A stretch of DNA of 41,603 nt. Source: Conidiobolus incongruus B7586 (taxonomy: Eukaryota > Entomophthoromycota > Entomophthoromycetes > Entomophthorales > Conidiobolaceae). A program made the position numbers and the translations under genes. This document shows, piece after piece, positions 11,546 to 23,913 of the stretch. Location of the stretch: positions 1-41,603 of the forward strand of contig JNEM01012248.1 of assembly GCA_000697335.1 (NCBI GenBank). The letters run 5' to 3'. Positions within the stretch are counted from its first letter, which is position 1. The number at the start of each line of letters is the position of its first letter. The notes below the pieces were generated by a model, which worked only from the letters and a program-made list of their open reading frames with translations, was not told the DNA's origin and did no database searches.

Positions 11546-12813
11546 TTCTCTAATGAATATTATTTATTTAATTTATTTCTGTTTGTGTTCTATATTATCA
11601 ATAATTATTTTTTAATATATTATATTAAAATAAAAATAACTTGTAGAAAGAATAGAATATTAAACCGTTTAATTCGTTTAATCTGTATAATCATACCTTT
11701 AAATTTAATATATAACCTGTTAATTATTTCAATATATTTATACTATTTACTAACTTCATATACAATAAATAATTCACATTATCGAAATGAATCCTTTATT
11801 TAACAGATAAATTAATGAAATCATGAATTTAAATGATAAATTAATAATGAGTCTATATAATACTGATATAACAAAAAATTAATAATGATTAACATATAAA
11901 GTTATGTAAAATTAATATATACTAAAAGTAATAACATTAACTGATATTACTAAATTATTATAATTTAATATAAACTTGACAAAAAATATTTGTCAAATGA
12001 TGATTTCAAAATATTCTGAAATTATTATTTAGCTATTTGATAAATTTCATTTAAATACTACACATAATAATTTTATTACAATAATTATACGCAGTATTAT
12101 CCTATGTCGTATTGAATTCTGATGCAATGTATAAATCATAATCCCGATATTATGGAACTTGAATTATGAACAACAATACATTGAAATATTCGCATAAGTT
12201 AGATTTGGTTTTCAAAAATATTATCAAATTATTTAAAGTCATGATCAAAATAAAAGATAATTTATTTAGTGGGTATTGCAATTGAACTCATATAATAATT
12301 TTCATCCAAATTTAAAAAGCTTTTTTGAGTGAAAAAAAATCACATAAAGGAATGACTTTATATCCTCGTAATAGATTATAGATTATGTATCACATTCAAG
12401 ATTATAAGGTTTTGACTAAGGATAGTAAAGTGAAAACATTAATGAATCAATATGGATCACAATGAATAAACATATTCAAAATAGAAGTGAGACATAATAT
12501 TATTATTACTTAAAATCAACTAATCAAAATATCATAAGTTCAATTATGAATATAGTTGATATAAGAGTATTAGTGATATTAAATATAAAATAGAAGATCA
12601 AAATTATTTTAAATCAATCCATTATTGATATAAATAATTTTTTTGATAAAATATTCTAATAAAAATTGAATTTTTCAAAATATAAAATTGTATATTTAAT
12701 TATTTTTTGAAATTCATAATATTATATTGATAATTTATATCCAAATTTTAAGAGATAGTAAATAAATAAACCCATTGAATATTGAATAGCTTAAAAATAG
12801 ATAGTTATATAAA
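11546..12813. other. Spacer, distal part; no gene seen
   Basis: AT-rich sequence between copy B and the right arm. A 72-codon open frame at 11585 is Ile/Tyr/Asn-rich low complexity and is not taken as a gene. Confidence 0.45.
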
Positions 12814-12830
12814 AAAGAATAGTAAATTTA

Positions 12831-13391
12831 TTAAATGGTCATAACTCTCTTAAATCTATTTTCATCAGGAATTTGAGTTCTATTATTGAAGTGTTGGTCA
12901 TTGATGTAAATATTTTGAGGATTTCTACAGTATTTGTCTTCTAACATCGACATATTTCCCCAATCAGCACATTCTAATTGCTCATGACCTTCATACTTGC
13001 AGTACACAGGCTTGACATCAACTTCCAAATCTCCTTTCTTAATCTTGTTGAATGAATACATTGTAAGCTTATCTTTTTCTCCTTCAGCTGAGAAGCACAA
13101 CTCACCATTATAGCATTGATAAACATGGCTCAATACAACATTCTCGAAAACTTGGTTAATATGGTCAATATCTTGATTGTAGTCTCCCAAGGATTTAGTT
13201 CGACAGTGTAAAACGGCAATTGGATTTTCAAAGGAGCGTTTAATAATTTTCTCGGACTTGAGCCAAGCAATGGTAGCAAAGACGGCAAGTGTTCCAGGAA
13301 CTACGACTACTGCGGCCCATCCGAATATGGTCATACCAGCAGCTGCAGTTAATCCGGTTGTTGCTAATGGAATTGCGACTTGAACAGGCAT
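12831..13391 (-). CDS. Orphan 186-residue membrane-anchored protein, right twin
   Basis: Same protein as the gene at 8172-8732 apart from Ile instead of Val as the final residue. See that entry for the N-terminal hydrophobic segment, six cysteines and two sequons. It is convergent with its twin. Because about 1.2 kb of upstream DNA is also duplicated, both copies should have the same promoter and be co-expressed, unless the inverted arrangement triggers silencing through read-through double-stranded RNA. Confidence 0.8.
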   Translation of the reverse strand: MPVQVAIPLATTGLTAAAGMTIFGWAAVVVVPGTLAVFATIAWLKSEKIIKRSFENPIAVLHCRTKSLGDYNQDIDHINQVFENVVLSHVYQCYNGELCFSAEGEKDKLTMYSFNKIKKGDLEVDVKPVYCKYEGHEQLECADWGNMSMLEDKYCRNPQNIYINDQHFNNRTQIPDENRFKRVMTI

Positions 13392-13467
13392 TCTTGAGTT
13401 TCAATGATTTAATTGGAATTATCAATATTATTGAATTGATTGTAGAATATAATAATTGTTGACCTCA

Positions 13468-13475
13468 TATTTATA
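13468..13475 (-). promoter_or_regulatory. TATA box of the right twin gene
   Basis: Mirror of 8088-8095: TATAAATA on the minus strand, 77 bases before the ATG. Confidence 0.55.
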
Positions 13476-14618
13476 TTCAGTAGATTGCCTACGCTGTCTA
13501 AACTCTTTTCACGAGATTCGATAAAGGATAACACAATTGACACAGCTCGGACAAAAGGAATTCAACATATATCAATTGGTGTAAGTGAAAACTTCAATCA
13601 GCTCGGATCTTAACATCTACTTTCAATATCTAAACAATTTAAGAAGGATTGTAGCAAATAAGACAGAGTATTTCAATACAACACTAACTCAAAGTGATTT
13701 TTATAATCAATCAACTTATATTTATTTGATATCATCTCTTGTATTATCCAAAGTCCATACATTCAAACTTATAGATAGTTGACATAGTTACAGAACATTG
13801 ATTGTAATAATTAGTCTAATTGAAATATACTGATGACATATCCACAGTGAACTAATTTCTAACTGTATGGTATATAACTGCATAAATTCAATTGACTGCA
13901 ATCTATCTGTCAAACTTGCATCAAGTTACTTGTCTTATCGATTTGATCAAATTTCCAATAGTTAAGCTTTGCTAATACAGAAATGATCATGGTTACAGTT
14001 GAACAGGATAACTTTTAGACTTTGATCATTTGTACAACGAAGGGAGTTAAAATCAAGTTTTATCAGAGTTGTGACATTTACTAGTCTATTTACATTCCAA
14101 ATGGTAATTTCTAAATTTGTCTTCCACACCAAATATCATATGAAAGTGCTTTTGATGGATGACTTCATGTTGAATACAAAACATATTAATTTGTTGATAA
14201 TGAGATTATTTTCATATTTGATGTAACTAGACTGGGTTAGTATATTGAGTGCTATACTAATATTTCAACAATCACTATATCATAATGTTTGAATTTTACT
14301 CTTTATTATTCAACCTAACACTTAATGTACCATATTCAATAGTTCATAAAATCCAAATATTTAATATTTATGAAAATGGAATTTGATGTCATTCATTATG
14401 ACTCATTGCTTTAATAACGCACTGGTCATTTTGAAAACTTTAACATTGTATGTTACAGAATATACCATATTATCATAGTTAGATTGATAGATGACCTTAT
14501 TTAGGTTGAATCCTGTAACTGTTTTCATTTTCTCGTAGATTGAAGTAGATTATCATGCTAAGAGTGGGGTAATTTTGAGATTTTGAGTATTTTTTGCCTA
14601 ATTTTCATCCGATTTGCA

Positions 14619-16595
14619 CTGTACGTACATTTTGTACAATTCACAATTTTGTTAGTGATAAATTTACAATTTTGAGTTATTGCTCAAATAATTGCACTAA
14701 ATAAATTGAATTTTAATTACATCCTCATTAAATATTAGAATATATTTTTTATTTAATTAATTCAGAACATTTTTTAAGTACATATTCAATAATTTATTCA
14801 ATCTCTAATCAATTATCAAATTTGATTTGTGTAACTTCGTAAAGAATTGCCTGACAAAATTACTTATGAACTATTTGATTGCATAGAGGTGAAACGGTAA
14901 AGTATTCAAGTTTAATTATATGATAAAAGTAAATTATTTAATACATTAACAAAGCTAAAAAACAAATATAAATTTTGACTAATATTAAAGATAAAGAACA
15001 TGAATAAAGTTAATGAATTAAAATAAAGCTTGAATTGGATAAATTGAGTATAAAATATTTAGATCCTAATCAGCTTATATTTAGAGTTTTCTTATATTTT
15101 ACAAGTAAAATATTATATCAGATTAATATCCATAACTGAAAAAATTTAAAGTTTTATTTTAGTGAGTTTGATCTCATGATAGAACCATTGCTGTAAATTT
15201 AAGCTATCAATCACTCCAACCAATAATATCATGTTAATTTACAATATGAGTGATTCTATATTAGTTGTGTCCATTTATTGACAAACCTTTAAATTCAATT
15301 CAATCAAATTGATTAAAATTGCAAATGAGAAAGTCAATTGGATATTATTATAAATATTTTGTTAGTAAATTTTGGTATTAAGTTTTATATAATTATATAT
15401 TATATTAAAAATGTATTTGAAACAAAGCAATCCTATATAATTATTTGATCAGATCAAAAAAGGCAATTCCTTTGGAGAATTAAATAATTTTTGAATATCT
15501 AAAATATTATTAAGCATTACATATTTTTTGTAAAAAATTTTCAACATTGAGAATATTATAAAAAATTTTGTACTGGAATCAATATATGCATCTTAGATAT
15601 ATATGTATATATATTTATATTTGAAATTATATACAAATTTCCAATATAAAATAGCACCGAATATTGATCCAGTTTTAAACCCAACATTTTGTTATGAAAC
15701 TACTAATGTAATAGGACACTTTTTTGTGAATCAAGGAAAAAATATTTAAAACTGGTAATAAATATTATGCCAAATTTAATTTTTAATTGGAACTCAATAT
15801 ATATTTTATTTCAAACTCAATAGAAATTAATAAAAACCACGTTTTATGTATTTTGTGCCCAGATAACTTGCATTTATCTAAAAATTTAATTCAAATATTA
15901 TTGATTTAAATTAAGTGAATTTGTTTATAAATTTTAGATTTTAGTATTGAAAAATGGCTGATTTAATATATAATTTATTTAGTAATTCAAAGATCCATTT
16001 AAACTTTTAAACAGGTATGGATTTTTCAATTTGTATTATACATAAAAATTTCTATCATTTTAAAATTTGTTTCAATTAATTAGCCAATAAGCATCAACTT
16101 AGTTATTTTTCAATTGCATCATATGCTAATAAATAAAATTCATTTCACGATTATAATTCAAAAATGGTGTATAATTAGATACTAAGGAAATAAATTTCAA
16201 ATAATCAATAAAAATTAATGATAATTAATAATAATCAATTTCAAATAAAACACAAGAAACATTTTATTTATTTTTTTGAATAATTATAAATATAATAGAA
16301 TCAAAAAATTATCAAATTCAATAACCATATGGTTAGACTATGAATTAAAATTTTGTCACAAATTGAATTTTTGAATCAAATTCCTTACTATTTTGAGTTA
16401 AAGTAAATGCATAATGGAAACTTTGGGCCAATTAAATATTTATTAAATTGAATTTGAATTTGAGTTTGTAAGAAATATGAATTTTTGATTGAATTTTTCT
16501 ATATTAGATTGAAAGGTGTCGGACGAAGTATAGTACAGCCCCATCCTTAATTATATTGAATTAAGAATAGTTTTAAGCATTTCAACTTGATTTAA
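14619..16595. other. Intergenic stretch upstream of transporter 1
   Basis: AT-rich throughout, with (TA)n near 15595-15620. The first ~40 bases keep weak similarity to the DNA outside the left arm. A short more complex block at about 16515-16555 (GGTGTCGGACGAAG and CAGCCCCATCC) lies about 115-155 bases before the transporter ATG and could be an upstream control site. No gene recognised. Confidence 0.4.
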
Positions 16596-16603
16596 TATAA
16601 ATA
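16596..16603 (+). promoter_or_regulatory. TATA box of transporter 1
   Basis: TATAAATA ends 65 bases before the ATG. Transporter 2 has the same octamer at 64 bases, although the DNA between differs. Both also share the leader CATTAAATTAAAATACCAAG just before ATATGG. Confidence 0.65.
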
Positions 16604-16667
16604 TGCTGAATGATATGAAAAACATTCTCTTAATCTAAAAAAATCCATTAAATTAAAATACCAAGAT

Positions 16668-18095
16668 ATGGATCAGAATAACGTACAATTGCAAGTATCT
16701 GAAACTGTAACTCTGAATGAAGAAAGAAATAAACCTCAATTATTTGGCTTTATCAATGAGAAGACCCCTAAGTTTATCAATCATTATTCTCATTTGAGCT
16801 CACTTAACCTTAAGCAGAGCAGACAGTTTATTGCAGGTTGGTTTGCCAATATCTTCACTAACTTCGATTATTTCTTGGGATGTTTCATTGCCTTAGAACT
16901 AAAACAGGAATTTGACATTAGTTGGAAAATATTGGCTATTAACATTACTTTGGCCTCTATTTTAAGACTCTTCGGAACTATAATCTTTAGACATCTCACC
17001 CATACAAAGAGCAACAGATTGATTATTGCTGTTACTTTCGTTCTCTTAGCCGTTATGTATACTATTACTTACCAAATTGATACTTTCTATGGATACTCAA
17101 TTGTTAGAGCCATTACCTCTCTTCTCTGCGGTGGTTTAGCTGAAATGGGAACCTTACTCATCGCTCAAGATTTGGAAAATTATAACGTTTATATTTGCTC
17201 AAGTTTCGCAGGATTGGCCGGTGGTATATCATATATGTTAGTTCCATTCTATATTTGGCTCTTCCAGCCAGGATCCGATTGGAGATATCTCTTCCTCATT
17301 GGTGTCATTATTATCCTTGGTGTCGGATTCTTGATGTTATTCACTATGGAAAAAAACTTTGACCAACAATCTTTCAAGCATTGTTTCAGTGAATTGGCTA
17401 AAATTAAGTCTACTAGAAGATCAATTGGACCTATGATGTATACTATTGTTCTCACATGTGCTTGGAACATTATTGCCAGAGGCACTCAAGATATTTACCC
17501 CACTCTCGTTAGAACAACTCCCGGTTTTACTTTCGATTACGCTCAGTTAGCCTCCTTCCTTGCTGGTGCTGGTGCTTTTGTTGGTGGAGCTACTATTGGA
17601 ATTATTACACCTTTCATGGGCTACCAAAGATCTCTCCTCTTTGCTTTAACCTTCTTCTTCGCCAGTTATATGATCGTTAACTATGCTCCCGCATCGCCTC
17701 GACTTACTGCAGGAACAGTTTTCTTTGTACAATTATTCATCCAAGTTGCTTTCAATATCATACCCTATCACATTACTAAGTGCTTCCATCCTGAAGACCG
17801 CGCCATTCTTCCAATATTTGGAACTATGATCGGTATTTTTATTGCAGCATTCTCATTCCAAGCTGAAGTCAGTATTGGTGAAGTAATGCTAGATGTAGAT
17901 GGAAATCCTACCAGTGGTAGAGTTCAATTTTATTTAATGATGGTTGCTAGTGCAGTCTTGCTCTTATGCTCTATTGTTGGTGGATGGAATGTCTACTCCG
18001 ACGCTCCATGCATTACTGCCAACGCGATTAAATCTGATACTTCCGAACCTCAGGAAGCCATCGATCCTAAATCAGAAGTAGCTACTGAAGTTTAA
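16668..18095 (+). CDS. SHS/Jen1-type major facilitator, carboxylate:H+ symporter-like, copy 1
   Basis: 475 residues, intact, intronless, about 12 membrane helices between residues 54 and 440. It fits the sialate:H+ symporter (SHS) branch of the major facilitator superfamily, which includes yeast Jen1 lactate/pyruvate permeases. Evidence: the TM1 block FTNFDYFLGCF (family ..DAFDFF), a degenerate loop 2-3 motif (HLTHTKSNRL), GGLAEMGTLL in TM4, DWRYLFLIG before TM6, and the TM7 signature N267-IIARG-TQD-IYP-T279. Jen1-type proteins have N-x-x-S/T-H-x-S/T-Q-D-x-x-x-T there; this one has Ala270 and Arg271 instead of Ser/Thr and His. It likely sits in the plasma membrane and moves a small carboxylate; substrate and proton coupling are uncertain because that His is replaced. 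N- and C-terminal tails are cytoplasmic-looking and acidic. Confidence 0.88.
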   Translation: MDQNNVQLQVSETVTLNEERNKPQLFGFINEKTPKFINHYSHLSSLNLKQSRQFIAGWFANIFTNFDYFLGCFIALELKQEFDISWKILAINITLASILRLFGTIIFRHLTHTKSNRLIIAVTFVLLAVMYTITYQIDTFYGYSIVRAITSLLCGGLAEMGTLLIAQDLENYNVYICSSFAGLAGGISYMLVPFYIWLFQPGSDWRYLFLIGVIIILGVGFLMLFTMEKNFDQQSFKHCFSELAKIKSTRRSIGPMMYTIVLTCAWNIIARGTQDIYPTLVRTTPGFTFDYAQLASFLAGAGAFVGGATIGIITPFMGYQRSLLFALTFFFASYMIVNYAPASPRLTAGTVFFVQLFIQVAFNIIPYHITKCFHPEDRAILPIFGTMIGIFIAAFSFQAEVSIGEVMLDVDGNPTSGRVQFYLMMVASAVLLLCSIVGGWNVYSDAPCITANAIKSDTSEPQEAIDPKSEVATEV

Positions 18096-19679
18096 TCCTT
18101 TTAAATGGAATGGATATTTTCAATTTTTAAACCATACTTTTTTTATATATTTTATGATTTGAATTTTTATTTAGAAATGCACGACTAAACTTTTGATAAA
18201 ATTTAATTTTAACCATTTTTAATTTTTTTATCAATTTTGTTTAGCAATAGAGTATATATCAATAGTCTGCAATTTCCTTATCATTCTGTTGCCATTTTGA
18301 AAACTCTCATCAAATTTATATAATTATATAATTTAATTTAGGTATAGATATATTTTGGAATTGAACTTTAATCATTGATTAAGATTTTAAAGTATATTGG
18401 TATTTTATATTAGATATATCTCATTGCTAGAAACTAAAAACCAGAATTTTTGATATATTTAATTTTAAATCACTATTTTAATAGAGTTTTAGAAGCTAAT
18501 ACTTTCAATGGATATTAATCCCATTCAAATATCTTATAATAGTTTAAAATAATTTAATTATCCAAATTACTGATTATTTAAAATATTATATTTTTACGAT
18601 TCATTTTATAACATCAATATTAATAAATTATTCATAATAAACAGATAATAATAATTTTATAACAGGTTATATTTAATTGGGGTAATTATGATTTTATTTT
18701 AATATATATAAAATCCTAATTTTTGCATTAATTGAGCTCAAAGAAATATGATAGAAACACTTTAGTTTCCAAGATATATATTACTAAATTATTAATAAAT
18801 TTATACTCTACAAACAAGAATAATAGGAAAGATAATAAAAACTATATATGGGGCAAATTAGCATGAATATTGAAAATTAATCTGATTTTAAAGTTGACAC
18901 AGAATTTATAAATATGATCGAATAAAATGTAATATAACCATAAAAATAGTTTAATATATAAGATAGAATTTTATTTTAAAATAATATATGGAGTAATATA
19001 TCTTATTTTGAACTATATTAGTTTTGAATAGTTTATAAAATGAAGTATTAGTTTATATATTTTTGTTCCTTTTCTATTTTTTTATACTTTTTATTATTTT
19101 AAATTCTATAAATAATTAATAAATAAAATATTAAACTTTTGTAACTAAAATGCCATAATAATAGGAATAATTTGTTTATAATAATAATATTATTAAAGTT
19201 TTTCATAATTTTTACAATTCTTAAATTTCAAGTATAATAAAATTTATGATTTTTTAACAATTTCGTTCAAACCTCTAATTTGAATTAATTTTTAATATTC
19301 ATTTATATATATTATCTTTTATATGAGCAAATTTAATGAATATTTAAAAATATTATAATTAAATAGTTACATATAATATATCCATATATATTTAGTTAAA
19401 TACATTTTTAATTATTTACTTTTGAATTTGACAAAATGGAAATAATTTAAAAGATTATATATTTTATATGATACTTATTTTGTTTATAGGTCTGATTTAT
19501 TGGACCATGTATATATAATATTATAATTTTAAAATGAATGTTACCAAATATATTAAATATTTTATTATTGGATTAGGTTAAGATATTAAGGAACTTTTCG
19601 ATTACTAGTTAATAAAGGCTAACATATTAATAAATATTGGTTCTATTTAAAAAAATTAATATTTATTTAGATTATGATA
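18096..19679. other. AT-rich stretch, no gene seen
   Basis: Low-complexity sequence between transporter 1 and the convergent fructosamine-kinase pseudogene. Nothing recognised. Confidence 0.5.
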
Positions 19680-20610
19680 TTATAATTACACTCTAATATT
19701 ACTTCAATTCTTATCCCAAAACTTACACAGTTTATGGTGAAAGTGTTTGAAATGGATTCGTAACCCTTGCCAAACATGATCCAGCGATTGACAAAATGAT
19801 ACAATATGTATAACGCATGTCTAGTCTGAAACAATGGTTGCTTGAGCAAGATTTCAAAGTATTTTTGAAGAATTTGGGTCCTAAATTCCGGAACATGACA
19901 TGATGGATAAATCCGCTTCTGAGTAGCCCCAATATAATGTTTGTGGATCGATGATTACGGGATTGCATTTGATCTCCTGATAATAGTCGCCGGACCACAA
20001 ACTATGATGTAGTAGACTCGGTTTAATATCGTAAGTTTCTGTAGCTTCACTGTAAAGATCAGTGAAAAGCTTTTAGATCTCAGTTCTAACCCTTCGGAAT
20101 TGTTTGTGTGTATTGTACGATTAATTCAAATCTCCAGATTGTTGTAATTAATCAAGCCTCCAATCTAGACGAAGTATATAGAGATCGAACCAAGAAACTT
20201 GCCAAGTATTGAATTGGAGTGACTGGTCTAAATAATTTTCATAATTCCACCCAAACTGATTAGGATTTTGTTTTTGAAGTTTGGCTAATAATCTTACAAA
20301 TCCTAGTAATAGTTCCCTTGAATAGATCTGAGATTGAAAAATTTCAGGACTAAGATACCAAAGCTAGAATCTTCATTAATTGAATGCAACCTAGGTACAC
20401 GAATACTACCCAATTCCCCCAAGAATTATTAACATCGCCCTCTACTTGGAAACGGATGACTGCATCAGATCTTTGATTAGTCTCCATCTCAGTAATCTTA
20501 GTCCCTGAATCATCACCTGCTAAATTTCCAAAGCTGGCGATATGACTTACAGCTAATGGGTTTTTTAGGAGTGATCCATTTGATTTAATGATTCCAATTT
20601 GTTAAAATTA
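19680..20610 (-). pseudogene. Fructosamine-3-kinase pseudogene, nearly full length
   Basis: Readable along the whole family length (about 900 bases; intact members are near 290 codons). In order on the minus strand: an N-lobe stretch with SDAVIRFQVEGD; LGSIRVPRLHSINEDSSF; VLKFFNLRSIQGN; LLAKLQKQNPNQFGWNYEN; QSLQFNTWQVSWFDLY; KPSLLHHSLWSGDYY; NPVIIDPQTLYWGYSEADL; NLGPKFF; and LKQPLFQTRHALYILYHFVN with WIMFGKGY. In live enzymes the middle block is HGDLWSGN, with the catalytic Asp; here it reads HHSLWSGD. At least four frame changes plus several stops break it. Similarity is strong, so loss is moderately recent. It converges with transporter 1. Confidence 0.88.
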
Positions 20611-20954
20611 CAGTTTTTTTGTCTAATTTACATGATTAGTCATATTTTAGCATTTTGATTTGGATCAATTAAATTAGATTAAGTGAGAAATGTGATACTT
20701 TCAAAAAACATATTATTTAAATTTGATTTGAGTTGAAATATGTATCAATTATCAAATTTATCAAAATGTTACGAGAATTGAATTTGGTTATATAAAAATA
20801 TAATGTTTTAAAATATTAATCTATTGTCCTGGCAAAAAGTTTATATACACATCAAATATCAAATAGTACTCATATCTTGAAATTACAAAACTATGTAAAA
20901 TGAAAATTTAGGAAATAATCAAAAATATATTAATTTAAGGTTATTTTGTATTTT

Positions 20955-21270
20955 ATATTAAGTTTTGAAAATAAGGATTATGGTTAAAGAAGTACTGGAA
21001 ATACAATTTAGTAAATTATATATTAATCCTGCTCTTTAACGTATTGGGTCTGTATGTCTTAAAGTTTACTTACTGTTGAAACATTGTAGCAGAGTATTTA
21101 AAAAAATGAAATCACTTCTATCCTTAGTACATTTGGGTTCAAATAATTCATTCAGTGAGTGACATAGGATTTGGATAAATTCAAATAAGAGCTAAAGAAC
21201 ATCACTTGATTATGGACCAATAAGCCCACTATAACTGGGAGGTAATATGGACTTAACTATCAAATTGATA
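20955..21270 (-). pseudogene. Unidentified decayed coding segment, copy 2
   Basis: Minus-strand counterpart of 6312-6810. Blocks are LIVKSILPPSYSGLIGP, LLFEFIQILCHSLNELFEP, KDRSDFIFLNTLLQCFNSK, DPIR-stop-RAGLIYNLLN and ISSTSLTIILIFKT. The third block belongs to the roughly 85 bases missing from copy 1. The family is not recognised; amphipathic helix-like blocks would suit many regulatory or membrane proteins. It lies about 350 bases upstream of the fructosamine-kinase pseudogene on the same strand. Confidence 0.5.
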
Positions 21271-23429
21271 CAGACAGGTATTTTTGAAATACATCAGTTA
21301 TATATCAGAATAATATTTACAATGCCATATCTATTACATTGAAATCTTTTTGGTTTTACTACAACTTTTCAAAATCTTGATTAGCGAAAAATATTTTGTA
21401 TCTGATTGGTAAATAATTTTTTGTAAACCTGATAGATGATTATTGAAGCTGATTAACAATTTTGCACTACTTTGAATTCAAATAACCCGTATTATATCAG
21501 TATATTTTCATTATTACAAATTATTCTCGTAAATTGGTGTTAATCTTGGAAATCCTGTCAAGTTGTCTATTGTATTGAATATTTTTAACAATTTGGACCA
21601 TTTAACAAAATATCGTGCAGATTTCAATAGTTCAAAGTGGTTATTTATTATATCCATTATTATATATAAATATATTAGGGTTTAAAAAATGTCAATTTCC
21701 AATTTCATCTTATATTTTAATGATTTTTATTGGATATGATTCATAATATTTGTTTCCAATAGTGTGTAAATATATATTTAATAGTTATACTTGGTTTTTC
21801 ATATAAAACCAATTTTATATTTTATTCAAAAGTTTGGTACTTAATTCATAACTTGTAATCATAATGACTTTCCATAATGTTTGGAATCGTTATTATGCCC
21901 ATTCAACTATAAAACATGGCAGCCTTAGATCGCGTTCAATGCACCGGATATATAAACAATCCAATTATTCTGTTTTTATAAAATTATTCAATTCATTTAA
22001 GAAATATAAATAACTTATATGAACTAGAATATAGCCAGTGGGAGAGATATTTGTTGCAGAGTGTGAATTTTAACGATCTAAAAATTATGATTTCAATGCA
22101 GTTTACAAAATGTGCTTTACCAATTACAAAATCTTGTAATAGAAAAAATATATGGTTGATTAAAAATATAATAATGTAACTGACGATTAGAAATCTGAAT
22201 CATCAAATTTTTAAACCAAAGTTAATCAATAATTCTATTGGTTGGATTTTTCAATGCTCTTTCTCTATTTTAATACCACCTAAGTAACCATAATGTATTT
22301 AAATTTTCACGCATCACTATTTATATATTTTTACACAAAAGGATATTCATATCAGTTCAATGATATTAATTTTTTCAAAATTTTCCTTCAATTTGGAGTA
22401 AAAATTTCTGATAATATTTAGTAACTTAGTAAGAAAAGTTCAATATAAATATATAATCAAATAAAAATTAAATATAAAAAATTTTATTTTAGTATATCTA
22501 TTAATTATTAAGTATTTGATGTATTTAGTATTTACTTTCAACAGTATTACTGATAAAATAGCAATTAAAGGCTGATCCACAAATTTATTTAGATAATATC
22601 TTCCTAATTCAATTTTATTCTTTATCAATTCTGAATAATAAAATAATTTTAAATAATCTGATTTAATATTATTGAATTATCTAATATTTATAAATTTATA
22701 TCCTGCTTAGCTTATCATTTAAATACCTTATCAGATTCTAACTAATTGGTTACTTATCTTTTAGCCAATCAATAACATTTCAGAATTTATGATATTTAGA
22801 TAAGTAACTATTAAACCATTGTGAATCGATTATTATATTCATTACAACATACTTATAGTATCTAAATAATATTGGTGGTATTAATTTTTTATAAAATTCA
22901 TAACTAGTAAAAAATTTTATTAATCAAAATATTCAAACTAACTCTTATTTCAGTTGCAATCTCATACCGATTGATAGGCAAGGGTTTGGATATATTAAAC
23001 ATTATCGCTATAGTTGTGAAAGATTGAATTTGGAATTTGAATAAAAGGTTAATATTATTTATTCTGTCTATAGTCATACTATAGTAAATATATAAGTATT
23101 CAACGTTAGACGATAGAATAAATGATAATTTGCTAAATTAAATAATATTTTAATCTAGATTTTAAATAACAAGACTTTTTTGAGTTTAAGAATAAACATT
23201 TTAATATAGAGTTTACAAAAATAAATATGTAATATAAAATCAGTAATCTCTATTATTAGAAGCTTTTTGTCAAGTTTTTACCAAAATCTTAAAATTCAAA
23301 AAATATCTTTGCATAAACAAAAATTTTTGAATTTTACAAACTATTTAAATTTATTTGTAATAATTTTTTTTTATAAACTTATTTTTTAATTTCAAATGCA
23401 ATTATAATTGTATAAGTTATAATCTAGTG
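21271..23429. other. AT-rich stretch before the LTR element
   Basis: Mostly low complexity. A short higher-complexity spot at 21905-21955 (ATGGCAGCCTTAGATCGCG) opens only about 18 codons. A 62-codon Ile/Asn/Lys-rich frame near 22440-22628 looks like chance. Confidence 0.4.
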
Positions 23430-23434
23430 AATAT

Positions 23435-23834
23435 TGTAAGCACAGTGGTAGTTAAACTAATATAGTGTAGAGGAAGACTTAATATAAAAGTAGTGTGGTG
23501 CAGAACATGGTAATATAATGTGGCTGTAGTGTGCAAGTGTAAACAAAGTTTAATTAAGCTTTAAACTAGGATGAGTCACTAATATATTAAGATTTATATT
23601 AGGTAGTGCCAATATCCTACAATATTAATAGAATATAGTCTCAATCTTAGAAATAGTGTAAAAGTAAAAAATAGTAAGAATTGAGATGAAAAAAGAGAAA
23701 CCTAGTTTATTAGATAATTCAATGCTATTTATACAATTAATTTAACTATATAAGTATAAATTAATCATATAATTTATAGTTAATTGGATTATATAAAAGT
23801 GTATATAAGAATTTAAAGAACTAGTTTCTTAACA
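23435..23834 (-). repeat. 3' LTR of the Ty3/Gypsy element
   Basis: 400 bases, TG...CA ended on the plus strand. About 25 differences from the other LTR, roughly 22 of them transitions. This LTR keeps G/C at about 18 of those sites. Confidence 0.92.
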
Positions 23835-23913
23835 CTCCCCTAGTAAGTTTTTTAAAGGAGACACACTCTTTAATTTTTTACAAATAGGTATAATAAGCTA
23901 AAGTATTTTTAAT

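Larger units (their letters stand above)
12814..14618 (-). repeat. Right arm of the large inverted repeat
   Basis: Mirror of 6945-8749, with one visible mismatch and no indel. The arms could form a 1.8 kb hairpin stem around a 4064-base loop. No target-site duplication or transposase was found, so nothing marks the structure as a transposon. Confidence 0.95.

Noticed and set aside
11585-11803. 72-codon open frame
   Set aside because: Ile/Tyr/Asn/Leu-rich low-complexity translation of AT-rich DNA with no other coding sign.
6945-14618. The large inverted repeat as a giant transposon with terminal inverted repeats
   Set aside because: No target-site duplication at 6945/14618, no transposase in the spacer, and the arms are simply a host-like gene with its upstream DNA.
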